Assembly (NCBI GenBank): GCA_019155205.2
Contig: JAHNZQ020000004.1
Location: forward strand, 1,935,505 to 1,998,030
Origin: Gracilaria vermiculophylla
Taxonomy: Eukaryota > Rhodophyta > Florideophyceae > Gracilariales > Gracilariaceae
Reading direction: 5' to 3'
Length of the DNA: 62,526 nucleotides
A model generated the notes under the pieces. That model saw nothing but the letters and a program-made list of their open reading frames with translations. It made no database searches and had not been told where the DNA came from. Position 1 is the stretch's first letter. Each line of letters begins with the position of its first letter. This document shows positions 52,854 through 62,526 of this stretch, one piece after another. The position numbers and the translations under genes were made by a program.

Positions 52854-54532
52854 TTCCCCCTGAACTCGAGAAGCTTGAGATAAGTTCGAGCAAAGCCTTA
52901 TGTGTTACAGCATGAAGTGCCTTCGTCATAATGTCAGCAAACTGTTCCGACGACGGAACATATTTGATGTCTAGAAGACTCTTTTGGAACATCTCTCCTG
53001 CGAAATGATACAATACATCATTATGCTTGGTCTTTGAATGATATCCAGTTGCATTTTTTAGCCATTTGATACAGCTTTGGTTGTCTTCAAGCATCGATAG
53101 AAATAAATTGTAGTGAAATACCTCATTGTTCACGTTTTTCATGTAAAGTGCGGTCTTCAGCGCTTCAGCTGCGTATATGAACTCTGACTCAATTGTGCTC
53201 AGATTGACGTTCTAAGTTTTTGAGGAGCTTCAAGATGTTAGATACTCAGCCCAGAATACAGAAGGTCCAATAGTATTTCTTCTGGTAGTTAAGTCATCAG
53301 AAAAAGAAGCATCACTCCATACATTTATACGAGCATAATTGACTGTGAGGTCCTTCTTATACGTGTACGAAATTTTCATGCAATTCCTTTCCAAGTAAAT
53401 GAGTATTCCTTTCATATGAAGCCACATTGACTTGTTGTGGTTTGTTGAATTCCTTGATAGGTAATTGGCAGCATAGGATATATCAAAGCGCACACTTCTT
53501 GACAGGTAAAAAAGTTTCCCAAGACGTTTCCTGTACTAGTCTATAACGATAGAATCTTGTACCTCTCTTAGAGATGGCAGCTTAAGATCAGAAGGAAGAG
53601 GCGTGCTCAAAACACCAGCATCTCGCATCTCAAATTCGTCAATGATATTTTCTTCTCATTTCTTCATAGACAAGTGAATTCGTAGCTTATCTCGTCGAAT
53701 TTGAATGCCTAAAGCTTCACCAGAGAAGCCTACGTCATGAATGTTGAACTTCTTCTTGACAAGTCTTACAAACTTTTTTTCTTCCTCAGGTTTTGTAAAG
53801 AGAATCAAATCATCCACATGAAAGAAGATAAGCTCTGTGAGCTCTTTCTTCTTCCTGTAGTACAGGTAAGCATCTGCAACAGAGCGCATGAATCCCAGAT
53901 TATGCAAAATCTTTTCCAGTGTTTTGTGCCAAAGTTTGGGAGCCCTTGCAGTTCCATAAAGAGCACGTTTTAGCTTCCAACAGTGCTCTTAACTGATTTT
54001 TACTCCATCAGATGGGAGAATATATACATGCAGATCGCTGATTGCATTGAGAAATGCAGACACGAAATCAATGGAATAAAGTGAAAATCCGGATGACGCC
54101 ATTGAAGCACAGAACGAGATAATGAGTCTTAAGGTGTCAAGGTGCGGAGTAGGAGCGAAAGTGTCACCAATAGTATTCTTGAATTCCAAACCCCTAACAA
54201 CGAGCCGGGCCTTTTCCCTCAACAAATTCGTTTTGTCTGAGTATTTCTTTGTAAGTGCGAAACGTGTAGATAAAACTGGGTATTCGCGAGGTATCTTAAC
54301 AACTTCGTTCGCGTCAAAGTTTTGCAGGTTTTTAACTAAAGGTTGATTGCAGAAAGCCATTCATTTGAACCGTACATCCTCAATGCGTCATCCATGTTTG
54401 ATGGTAAGACCTCGATTCTAGTCAGAAACATCATTTTTGAGCGAGACCCTTTCACAAGAACTTCTGAGAGCTTATTCTCGTCTTCTCCATCAGTTTGAAT
54501 GAGACCCTCTTGTTTTAGGATAAAGTTCCTGA
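52807..54532 (-). pseudogene. Ty1/copia reverse transcriptase-RNase H, inactivated
   Basis: Several minus-strand frames together give the copia order. These are an integrase/RT linker, then the RT start at about 54360 (NEWLSAI region, LREKARLVVRG, DTFAPTPHLDTLR), then FSLYSIDFVSAFLNA with the first catalytic Asp. The active site FHVDDLILF, with the usual Tyr changed to His, is at about 53800-53830. RNase H shows INVWSDASFSDD (about 53310-53345), LEDNQSCIKWLKN, and KYVPSSEQFADIMTKAL near the end. Frameshifts and stops break it at about 54370, 53990, 53650 and 53200. The reading frame runs into the 3' LTR and stops at 52807. Upstream it is cut by the gypsy LTR at 54533. Confidence 0.85.
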
Positions 54533-55086
54533 TGTGGTACTGTCAGCCCTCCTCTCGAGGTAGTAAAGCACAACGTCCATTACGAGTTTTTGTTGACTCC
54601 AAAGGCGCGTGTTCCTAAAGGTGGTCTCCAGTATCCGCTGTCGCGAGCCGGGGAAATTCTTAAAGGGGATCCGCAAACACCGAGTGGAGGGGGAGGTTCA
54701 CTGAGCGGACAATGCTCCTACAGGCGCTGCTATGATGCGAGCTGGGAATTGGCGGCTTAGAAACCTGCGTTGATCGACAAGAGACTCCAACCGGAAAAGT
54801 AGAAAAAGACTCAAGGGTGCTTGTCTTTACTTCCCCAGAGATAGAGCTCAACCGGCAGGTTAAATACCAAGCCGGGAGTTCGCCTCGGCTGGTCTCACTA
54901 CTGTGCTAATTACCTGCCTAAATTATCTAAAATAAATAATAGTTCTACCGTCTCTTAAGGATACTGTAGCGCACGTGGGCGGAGTAATGCATCACGTGTC
55001 TCAGCTAATAAAATATGAGCCCTCCTTAGGAATATTAGACCATAAGGCCACACCACCACTTTTCTCTTAGGAGGCACTGTAATACA
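54533..55086 (-). repeat. 3' LTR of gypsy element A
   Basis: On the minus strand it starts TGTATTACAGTG and ends CTGACAGTACCACA, 554 bp. It matches the plus-strand LTR at 60746-61297 over its whole length and 1-126 over its end. The terminal inverted repeat is TGTRGTACWGT-like. A purine tract directly precedes it on the minus strand, marking it as the downstream LTR of an element reading right to left. Confidence 0.85.
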
Positions 55087-55100
55087 TACCCCCTTTCCTA
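55087..55100 (-). promoter_or_regulatory. Polypurine tract of element A
   Basis: Reads TAGGAAAGGGGGTA on the minus strand, directly before the LTR start. It is the expected primer site for plus-strand DNA synthesis. Confidence 0.7.
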
Positions 55101-55702
55101 AAATTTCACCACGTCCTCGAGGTGCATCTTCCGCTTTTTTGATCCTTGGGGTGGCTCCTATCGGTGTTAAGGCTAGCGCCGCCTCCGGCGATTGGCACGT
55201 TCTCTCCTTCAGGCGTTCCTCCTTTCCTTCATACACCTGCGCGGCGTATTGCCGCGGGCTCGCGTATCATCCCATGCGGCGTTTGTGGGCCCTGCTTCTT
55301 CTTAACACGGCTGCATTTCCTCGTTCTTGGTGCCATCCGTTGGTGCTGCCACGCCAGTCGGCGGCGCGAGTGTCCGCGTCTTTCGACAGGCCGTGCAGGG
55401 TTCAAGCGCGCAACTTCCGTGGACGGAGCGAGGGTCAGTTCCAAGGGGATACCGGACCCCCTGAAGGCACTCGCCACTCCGATTCCTTCGAGGCTTCTTC
55501 TTTTGGAAACATCCGCTTCCTCGCGTCCACTCATCCAATCTCCGTGAAGTTGCAAGACTCATAATACTCTCGTCCGCATCCCCGTCGTTCTCCGTTGGAT
55601 ATGAACTCGCGCCTCGCTATGGTGCTCCATACCTCGCCTGATTTCGGTCGCTCGGCTTCTCCTCGAATTCCATGATGGCGGCTTGACTCGGCTCCCTCCT
55701 CG

Positions 55703-57670
55703 ATGGTGCATATAACTACGAATTGTTCCCCAAGTGGTATTCAATCTCTCTCATCAGAAGCTACCACGCGTTTTGTCGCCATCCCTCCGGCTTCCTACAC
55801 AGTCGGCATGTCTTCTCCGACTCCGGCGCCTACATCTCCTTCGAATCCTGAGGCTTATCACACCGCGACCGGTGCACCGTTCCGTCCGGGAGAGCATTTC
55901 GATCATCGCGCCACGCCGGTCTTTGTCCCGTTCCACTATACGTGCGTGAGTTTCCCGTGTCCCGTGGAGGATTACATTCACCACTTCGGCCCATACCTTC
56001 ACGCGATGCGATTCCGCGCCGTACCGGAGGTTGCGTGGAACGACCAGAAGCGGAACCGCGTGGATACATATCGCGCTCACCGGCTTCATACTCCGTTGCA
56101 CGGTGACCACGCTCTAACCACAGTGGGACACTGCGATACTCCATACCTGAGGTGCGCTGAGGAACGAGAGGTCCAGGCGCAACTCCAGGTACTGCTCCAC
56201 CCGGAGAGATCACACCAGAGAGCGGGGCGGCCCAGAAGCATTGCCGACGGGCGCTCTGCCCTAGCTGTGTTGCCCTTCGATCCTCCATACGATCGCCTCT
56301 ACTGGCTCAATCGGAATCGATGGAGAACGCACCTTGCGGACGAGACTCGAGTACGCACCGCTTTCGGGTACTTCTTTGGGGGGCATAACACGGAGTTCTA
56401 TGACATGCCTTCAGGGCAGCGTCCGAAGTACTACCTCAAGGTGAGTGACTCCTGGAGGGACCACTTGGTATTCCTGCACCTCTGCGTGGCGACGCCCATG
56501 ACTTTCTTGTATCACACCTCCGAGGTCCTGTATCCCCATGACTCCCTAGGGCAGTTTGTCATGTTATTTGCCTCAACGGGGTTCGCGGTTAGCACCATGA
56601 AGGCGTACCTCCAGGCGGCGGACAAAGGCATAACCTCCTATACCCAATGCCGCGACGCCCGCCTCTACTAGGACTCGTCATATCGGCCGACAGCCGGGCG
56701 TTTGCTCCTTTCGTCGGCGTCCATCATCCGGGTTCTGCCTTCCTTTGGCATCCAAAACCTGGTCAAGGGCACCGCATGGAGTGAGTCCGAGGCGGAGACG
56801 CTGTTGGATTACAACCTCCAGGTGGCGTGGAATAACACGCCGGGATTTCTCTGGTATGACTACGGCGAGGACAAGTTCCACCCCATCGTGAGGAGTCCGA
56901 ATGGGGACGATGACAGGCGAGCATACCCTGTCTTTCCCCGTCTGGCGCCTTCTCGGGTTCCTCAGGTGCCACGGCTCCGAGTACCCGACTACGACCCCTT
57001 GATGGAGAGCCTGGCGCATGATGCGCCCCGTCGGTTACCGGTTCCGTCCCAGGATATGGGCGCACCTCCTGAGATGACAACCCCGCGGCCCGCCGAAGTA
57101 CCGAGTGCTCCTGCAGTGGTAGCCGCCGTGTCTCCTATGGAAAAGGACGAGATTGCTCCCGTCCCGGTAACTTCGGCCCCAGTGGTGCAACCCCAATTGC
57201 GGAGCGTCCCTGCGCCTATTCTTCAGCCTCGCCTTCGGAGCGTTCCAGTTCCCGCGCCGCGGTCACCTCCGGTGTCACCGATTCCGTCCTTGGCATTGCC
57301 GACCTCCACTGCGGAACCCGCCGAATCCCGTCGGGGAGCCCCTGTCTCAGCTGGTCCGCCGTCCGTGGCTCCTTCTGTAGCGATTGTTGCGCCGTCAACG
57401 GAGGTGGCCACACCGGGAGCACCGTCGGGAGTAGTCTCGTCTGTGGCTCTGGAGGCTGCTTTCCAGGAGTTGGTGGAGGCGTGTCTGGTGACAGGCCGTC
57501 CTGCTCCGGCTTCTCCTATAGAGGCTCTCCGCGAGGCGCGTGCTTGGGTCTTAGAGCTCCACAAGGCCCGGACAGACCGAGCCTTGACGGCGGCCCGCAA
57601 GGAAAGCCTATCAGAGTTCTTCGATAGCCAAGCGCTAACGGCAAAAGCGCGCCTCGAAGCGAAGTATTAA
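55703..57670 (+). pseudogene. Antisense open frame inside gypsy element A, unknown protein
   Basis: One frame of 655 codons on the strand opposite pol, broken by a single TAG at 56669-56671. The start may be Met at 55703 or the Met at 55808 (MSSPTPAPTSPSNPEAY). The N-terminal half (about 40-320) looks like a folded protein with aromatic and His-rich blocks (FHYTCVSFPCPVEDYIHHFG, YGFF-like GYFFGGHNTEFYD). The second half is Pro/Ala/Val-rich (about 440-580) and ends in a helical segment (EALREARAWVLELHKARTDR). TAA at 57668 is followed by AATAAA at 57709-57714, so it could be its own transcription unit, tail-to-tail with pol 264 bp away. I recognise no family. A coat or regulatory function for the element is only a guess. 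Confidence 0.65.
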
Positions 57671-57708
57671 ACGTGGTTCGGTGACCTGGAGGAGATAGGA
57701 CCCTGACT

Positions 57709-57714
57709 AATAAA
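57709..57714 (+). terminator. AATAAA polyadenylation signal after the antisense frame
   Basis: AATAAA lies 39 bp after the TAA of the plus-strand frame, in the gap between two convergent coding regions. Confidence 0.5.
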
Positions 57715-57933
57715 AGATCCTTCGGATGGAGCAGAAACTCCACGAATGGTAGTTCAAACATGCATAGGTTGTGCCCGCGAGCTCAGCGACACGGATTGCC
57801 GCCATAGAAGCATGCGAAAAAGCGAGCACAGCATCCTGGAGGCGAAAAAGGTAGCTCCAGGTGGGGAGTAGACGGCGAAGACGAAAAACATCTCCGTTTG
57901 GGGGCCCTCTCCTCCTTTCCGAAATGGAAGCGC

Positions 57934-60735
57934 CTATGTGGAGAGATGTTTCCGCCTCAGATAGGCGTGATATCGCCTGAGGAAGTAAAGGATGTCATCT
58001 TCATGGGTCAGGATGGCATCGGGAGCCTCCAGAATTGGTTCACCGAGAGCGGTGATGCGGTTCCCAGTATCCCGTGGTGTCGTCGCGCCTGAGTTGGTCG
58101 GATGACGAACTTCCGCGCGTTGTCCTTGAGCTGGGGTAGCGAGCGTTCTTGAGAGGCTGGGCGTTGGGACTTTCGTTACCCTATCACGGTAAATGACGTC
58201 TCTGAGCCCGTTCACCTCAATGGCGACAATATCCCTATAGGTGGCCTGAATTTTTTTGGAGGGCCCTGAGGTGGCTGGCGCTAACTTCCGCGTGACGTCC
58301 AGTGGTTCATCGGAGTTCTCCTCGAGATCATCGAGGAACACCTTGTCACCTTCCTTCAGGAGAGGACCTTCCATAACCTTTCGGTCGAAGTCCTGTTTGT
58401 ATCTCCTTTGCGAGGCGTTCAGTCTCTCCTTTGCGAGGGAGAGTGCGTTCTCATACCGCCTTAGGATGGAATGTTTGGCTTGCGCTGCTGTTGGCGCCTG
58501 TGGCCCATCCGCTGGGTGCACCGTGGCGCGCGCGACAATGGCGCATTTGGCGGGATGCGCGAGAGCAACAGATAGAAAGGAGCGGTCTCCGTGGAGCGGT
58601 GCACCTGCAGGTTGTATTCATACGTGAGGAGGCCCACATACTGGTCCCAATACTTCTGGTAGTCAGCGACGTAGTGCTTCAGCCTCGAGACGATGGTCAT
58701 CTTGAAGCTTTCCGCCTGTCTGTTTGTCTGGGGGTGATAAGCAGTTGTAAACAACTGTTTCATCCCCAGCATTCCGGAGACGGCGCTGAAGAGCTTCGCC
58801 ACGAAATGGGGTCCATTTTACGTGAGGAAATACAAAGATATACCGTAGGGGTAAATCCAATGATCCAGAAAGGCGTCAGCAATCACTGATGCAGTGGTGC
58901 TCCGGAGGGGTGTGGCACGCGTGATCTTAGGGAAACGATCCGTGATCACGAGGATAAATCGATTCCGTCGCTTCGTACTGGGAAAAGCACCCAAGATGTC
59001 CATGGCCACGAACTCCAACGGTCCTGGAGGTGGGAACAGCGGGATCGGCGTCCGGTGTTTCCGTATACTCCCCCTAGCGGCGGCGCAGGAGTAGCAATCC
59101 GCCATCGATCGGAAGGCGTCATTGGCCATGCTTGGCCAATAGAACTCCCTCTGCATGGTGAAATATATCCGAGATCCACCAGGGTGCCCGGCAAGGCGAG
59201 GATAGTGCGAGAGATACAACACTCTCACCCGTAGCTTCGTCGGGACCACCTTTCGGAGAGCTCCATCCAGGGGGGCGCGACGTACCAGCGCGCCGTCTCG
59301 GTTGACGTCTAATGACGATGTCAAACTCCCCACCGTGGCGAGACACTCTTTTCAGTACGCATCTGTACTCTGTTCCTTCAAGACGTCCGCTACGGTAATG
59401 GGGAGAACTTCTTTCTCCTCCTGAACAAGAACCATCACCTCAGGGAGTCCGCTATACTTTCCTTCAGGATAACAGCATTCTAAACATTCTCCATCGGATC
59501 CTTCTTTCCCCTCGGAACCTTGGATTACCAGACACGCGATAGTGTCCTCCAAAGGTGTTTTGTCCTCCCTCTCGGTGGAGATACGCGAGAGTGTGTCTGC
59601 TACCTGGTGTTAATTTCCAGGGCGGTGGACGATGTCAAACTCGAACTCCAGGAGGCGTAACCTCCACCTTTCTCGGCGACCGGAAGCATCCGTCAAGGAC
59701 AGTATCCACTTCAGTGGTGCGTGGTCCGTCCTCAAGGTGAAACACGAGCCTTTCATGTACGGGCGTAAAAGCAAAACCGCCCACACGATGGCAAGACATT
59801 CGCGCTCCGATGTGGAGTGGTTCCGTTCTATAGGTGTGAGGCTGCGACTCCAATACCCGATGGGTTGAAGTCCACCTTCCCGTTGCTCCTGTAGGAAGGC
59901 ACATCCGACCTGGTATTTACGGGCGTCATTGTCGAGTACCGTTCCGTCGTGCCGCTTCGGAAGTACCAAGATTGGAGGTTCTATTAGTCTCCTCTTCAGG
60001 GTGCCGAAGGCTTCAAACTCCTTATCCGTCATAATAGCCAATTGCGTCGGCTTGTCCTTCTCCAGGAGGCGATTTAACGGCGTCCCTATTCGGGAGAAAT
60101 TAGGTACAATCCTCTGGAAGACGTTATACAACCCAAGGAAGGAGTGGAGCTCCGTCTGGTTTGTGGTAGGGTGAGCTTCCTTGATGGCGTCCTGAGTTTT
60201 CCTCGAAAGCTGTAGGCGGCTCGGGAGCACAATGTGCCCCCGGTAGTCCACTGACGACTTGAAAAAGAAACACTTCTCCAGCTTCAAGGTGAGTCCAGCA
60301 TCCTTTAGGAGTTGAAGCACGTGCTTTACATGAGTCAAGTGCTCCTCCACGCTACGGGAGTATATGATAACGTCATCGATATACACCAAGGCGTACTGCC
60401 ACTTCATCTTTGACAGGATTATGTCCACCGCTCGTTGGAACGTAGCTGGTGCATTCTTCATTCCAAATAGCATTCTTAGGAATCTGAAGATCCCACAGTG
60501 CGAGGTGAACGTTGTCTTATCCTTATTGGTATCGTCCATCTCAACCTGCCAGTGACCGCTCTTCGCATCCAGCGTGGACAAAACGGACGCATCGCCTAAG
60601 TAGTCGATAGATTCATCCACACGGGGTCTCGTGTACGAATTGCGTACCGTAACCTCGTTGAAGCGCCTGTAGTCAATGCAGAACCTTAGGGAGCCATGTT
60701 TCTTCTTGACAAACACCACCGGGGAGGCCTATTTA
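57934..60735 (-). pseudogene. Gypsy pol: RT, RNase H, integrase; inactivated
   Basis: Mostly one frame. RT has VVFVKKKHGSLRFCIDYRRF (from about 60725), FRFLRMLFGMKNAPATFQRA and the active site YIDDVIIYS at about 60365-60390. RNase H follows (LDNDARKYQVG, SERECLAIVWA, RTDHAPLKWIL). Integrase has an H-x5-H/C-x2-C finger (LSHYPRLAGH, CYSC), a first Asp in VAMDILGAFP, and the Glu in NRQAESF. The second catalytic Asp, in the expected TDNGPHF, is replaced by a stop at 58815-58817. A GPY/F-like C-terminal module follows (GDKVFLDD, KLAPATSGPS), after a frameshift near 58500. Other stops are at about 60728, 59607 and 59349. Few lesions suggest recent death. Element B cuts off its 5' side. Confidence 0.88.
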
Positions 60736-60745
60736 GAATTGGTAG

Positions 60746-61297
60746 TGTAGTACAGTGGCTCCTACGGAAAGAGCGTGGTTTGGCCTTAAGGTATAATATT
60801 CCTAAGGAGGGCTCGTATTTTATTAGCTGGGACACGTGGTGCATAATCTCGCCCACATTCGCTACAGTATCCTTGAGGTACGGTAGAATTGTTATTTATT
60901 TAAGTTAATTTAGGCAGGTAATTAGCACAGTAGTGAGACCTGTTGAGCTGGGCTCCCGGCTTAGTATTTAACCTGCCGTTGAGCTCCACCTCTAAGGAAG
61001 TAAAGACAAGCACCCTTGAGTCTTCTTTTACATTTTCCGGTCGGAGTCTCTTGTCTATTCACGCAGGTTTCTAAGCCGCCGATCCCCAGGTCGCATCAAA
61101 GCAGTGCCTTTAGGAGCATTGTCCGCCCAGTGAACCTTCCCCTCCGCTTGGTGTTTGCGGATCCTTTTCAGAATTCCCCCGGCTCGCGACAGCGGATACC
61201 GGAGACCACCTTTAGGAATACGCGCCTTTGGAGTTACCAAAAACTCTTAACGGACGTTGTGCTCTACTACCTCGAAAGGATAACTGACAGTACCACA
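60746..61297 (+). repeat. 5' LTR of gypsy element B
   Basis: It starts TGTAGTACAGTGG and ends CTGACAGTACCACA, 552 bp, and belongs to the same family as the LTR at 54533. It is inverted relative to that LTR. What follows it looks like a primer-binding site and gag, so it is the upstream LTR of a separate plus-strand element that landed in element A's reverse transcriptase. Confidence 0.85.
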
Positions 61298-61299
61298 AC

Positions 61300-61315
61300 T
61301 GGGCCCCCGACTGAG
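61300..61315 (+). promoter_or_regulatory. Putative tRNA primer-binding site of element B
   Basis: TGGGCCCCCGACTGAG begins with TGG, the complement of the tRNA CCA end, two bases after the LTR. Which tRNA it matches was not determined. Confidence 0.5.
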
Positions 61316-61453
61316 AAGGTCACAGTTCCTAAAGGATTCGCACAAGTCGCAGCAGAAACGGGTTTCTAGTTTGCAACGACCAACCCCCAACAGTGGAATT
61401 CTTTCTTAAGGTAATCCGGAAGTGGAAGCAAATCACCGCCGACCTACTCCTCT

Positions 61454-62526
61454 ATGGACCCCTCAGGACATCCCATGGAAACCCCCCTACAGGATCCTCA
61501 GGCACCCGGCTCCGTTGGTGGGCGCAGCACGCGCAGCGCTCCCCAGGAGATGGCCGCCACTCCAGAGGACCCTGAAAGTCTCCTTCGGAATCCTGGCTCC
61601 TCTGTGGAGCGTTCCAGGAATCGCCTTAGGAGAATGCATGATCGGAGGCACGCGAAATCCCCCGCAGCACCTCTGGAGAACGCCGACGTGGAGGTTGAAG
61701 AACCGCACACGGCATCGCTGCCGCCACCTCAGGAGCTGTCGGGACGGAAACACCCGGAGGCTAACACCCTCTTGGAGTCCCTTGCCCCGCGCCTTACGGA
61801 TTGGCTCCCACAAGAGCTGGTCGAAAGGATTCCTGCAGGTGTTGAGCCCACTTCGGAGCGCGCCGCCACGCCCTTGTGGAGGATATCGCAGCGGAGAGCG
61901 CTCACCGTGCTGTGGATGCTTTGCTGGACTCCGACCCCTTCCTTAAGGTGATCTCAGATGTTATCCGTGCGGACGTTCGCTCCCAAACCGCGCAGCTGCT
62001 CCCCGCAGCGACGTTTCAAATTTATTCATCCGTACAGGAGAAGTTCCCTCTATCAACACCTAAGGTGACCCCGGGCAGAGAGGGAAAGGATACTGCCACC
62101 CCCTACGCCAGAGGAGGAAAGGATACTGCCGTAGGGAAACGGGACCACCTGAGGAATCTTGCTATGCACCGTCTAGACCTGACGCCCCGCGGAGGAGGAC
62201 AGGATACCGGTCGCAACGAAGTCCACCTAAGGAGAGAAGGACAGGATACTCCTTGGGTGGATCGCGATATCGGGGGTATCGTCAGCAACCCAGACCACGT
62301 CAAGGAAAGAAGAAGAAAGAAACGGAGGGAGAAAAGAGGCAAGCGAGACACCGATTCGGAGGGCAGCTCTGACTCCGAATCCGTAAACGGCTCCAGCTTG
62401 GAGGACAGTACACCTCCAAAGGAGAAGAGCAGAAGGGTCAGGAAGGTCGTCCCGCTTAACGACCTCTTCGCCAAAGTGGTGGATTATGACACCTACAGGT
62501 TGCATGATCGCTCCACACTTTACGAC
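61454..62526 (+). CDS. Element B gag-like frame, frameshifted and open to window end
   Basis: It begins MDPSGHPMETPLQDPQAPGS about 155 bp after the primer-binding site, as gag should. The first frame ends at 61951. A coherent frame continues from about 61873 in the -1 frame (LVEDIAAESAHRAVDALLDS onward) to the window edge. The protein is charged, with short repeats of the type GREGKDT, RGGKDT, GGGQDT and RREGQDT at 62080-62260, then a basic region (ERRRKKRREKRGKR) and an acidic Ser stretch. No zinc knuckle is seen yet. The shift sits at a CCCTT run and is either a one-base loss or programmed slippage. Pol would lie right of the window. Confidence 0.6.

Larger units (their letters stand above)
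54533..60745 (-). mobile_element. Ty3/gypsy element A (truncated)
   Basis: The minus-strand element consists of the 3' LTR (54533-55086), a purine tract (55087-55100), a 2.8-kb region carrying an opposite-strand open frame, and pol (57934-60735). It is inserted in the copia pol. Its 5' part (gag, protease and the RT start) was displaced by element B at 60746. No 5' LTR of element A lies in the window. Confidence 0.82.

Noticed and set aside
54533..61297. A single large transposon with 0.55-kb terminal inverted repeats.
   Set aside because: The purine tract and the primer-site-like sequence place the two repeats as a 3' LTR and a 5' LTR of two oppositely oriented retroelements.

Overview
The window is nuclear DNA of a eukaryote with long, apparently intron-free genes set among many decayed transposable elements. 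The likely source is a red alga, possibly a Chondrus-like florideophyte. This rests on inference: single-exon genes, a Hint-domain secreted protein, a purine-synthesis fusion enzyme with a plastid-type leader, and the element mix of Ty1/copia, Ty3/gypsy, Harbinger and piggyBac. I could not run any search, so the taxon is a moderate-confidence guess.

Layout. 1-11.5 kb is a transposon graveyard: an LTR end inserted in a copia gag-protease relic, a gypsy reverse-transcriptase relic, a Harbinger-type DNA transposon with both termini and target duplication visible (4740-7454), and another copia relic. 12-21 kb is AT-rich and holds three host-like genes on the minus strand: a secreted Cys-rich protein, a PHO80/U-type cyclin and a membrane protein. 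Palindrome-bearing repeats lie between them. 22.9-26.5 kb is a piggyBac-like element whose ends carry paired GCCTCATATGAGGC palindromes; its transposase is split by a solo LTR with a 5-bp target duplication. 26.9-27.6 kb is a foldback repeat containing an assembly gap.

28.5-52.3 kb is a gene-rich island, GC-rich to extremely GC-rich at its flanks. It holds a C2H2 zinc-finger protein divergent from a secreted Hint (hedgehog/intein-type) protein, a secreted protein of unknown function, a 1271-residue membrane protein with a repeat-like C-terminus, a secreted L-type lectin, a PurE-PurC bifunctional purine enzyme, an RNase H-fold protein, a divergent pair of small genes, an Ala/Arg-rich membrane protein, and a Sel1-repeat protein cut by a second assembly gap.

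52.4-62.5 kb is a nest of retrotransposons. A minus-strand copia element was invaded by a minus-strand gypsy element A. Element A was in turn broken in its reverse transcriptase by a plus-strand element B carrying the same LTR family. Element A also carries a long open frame on the opposite strand to pol, closed by its own AATAAA signal.
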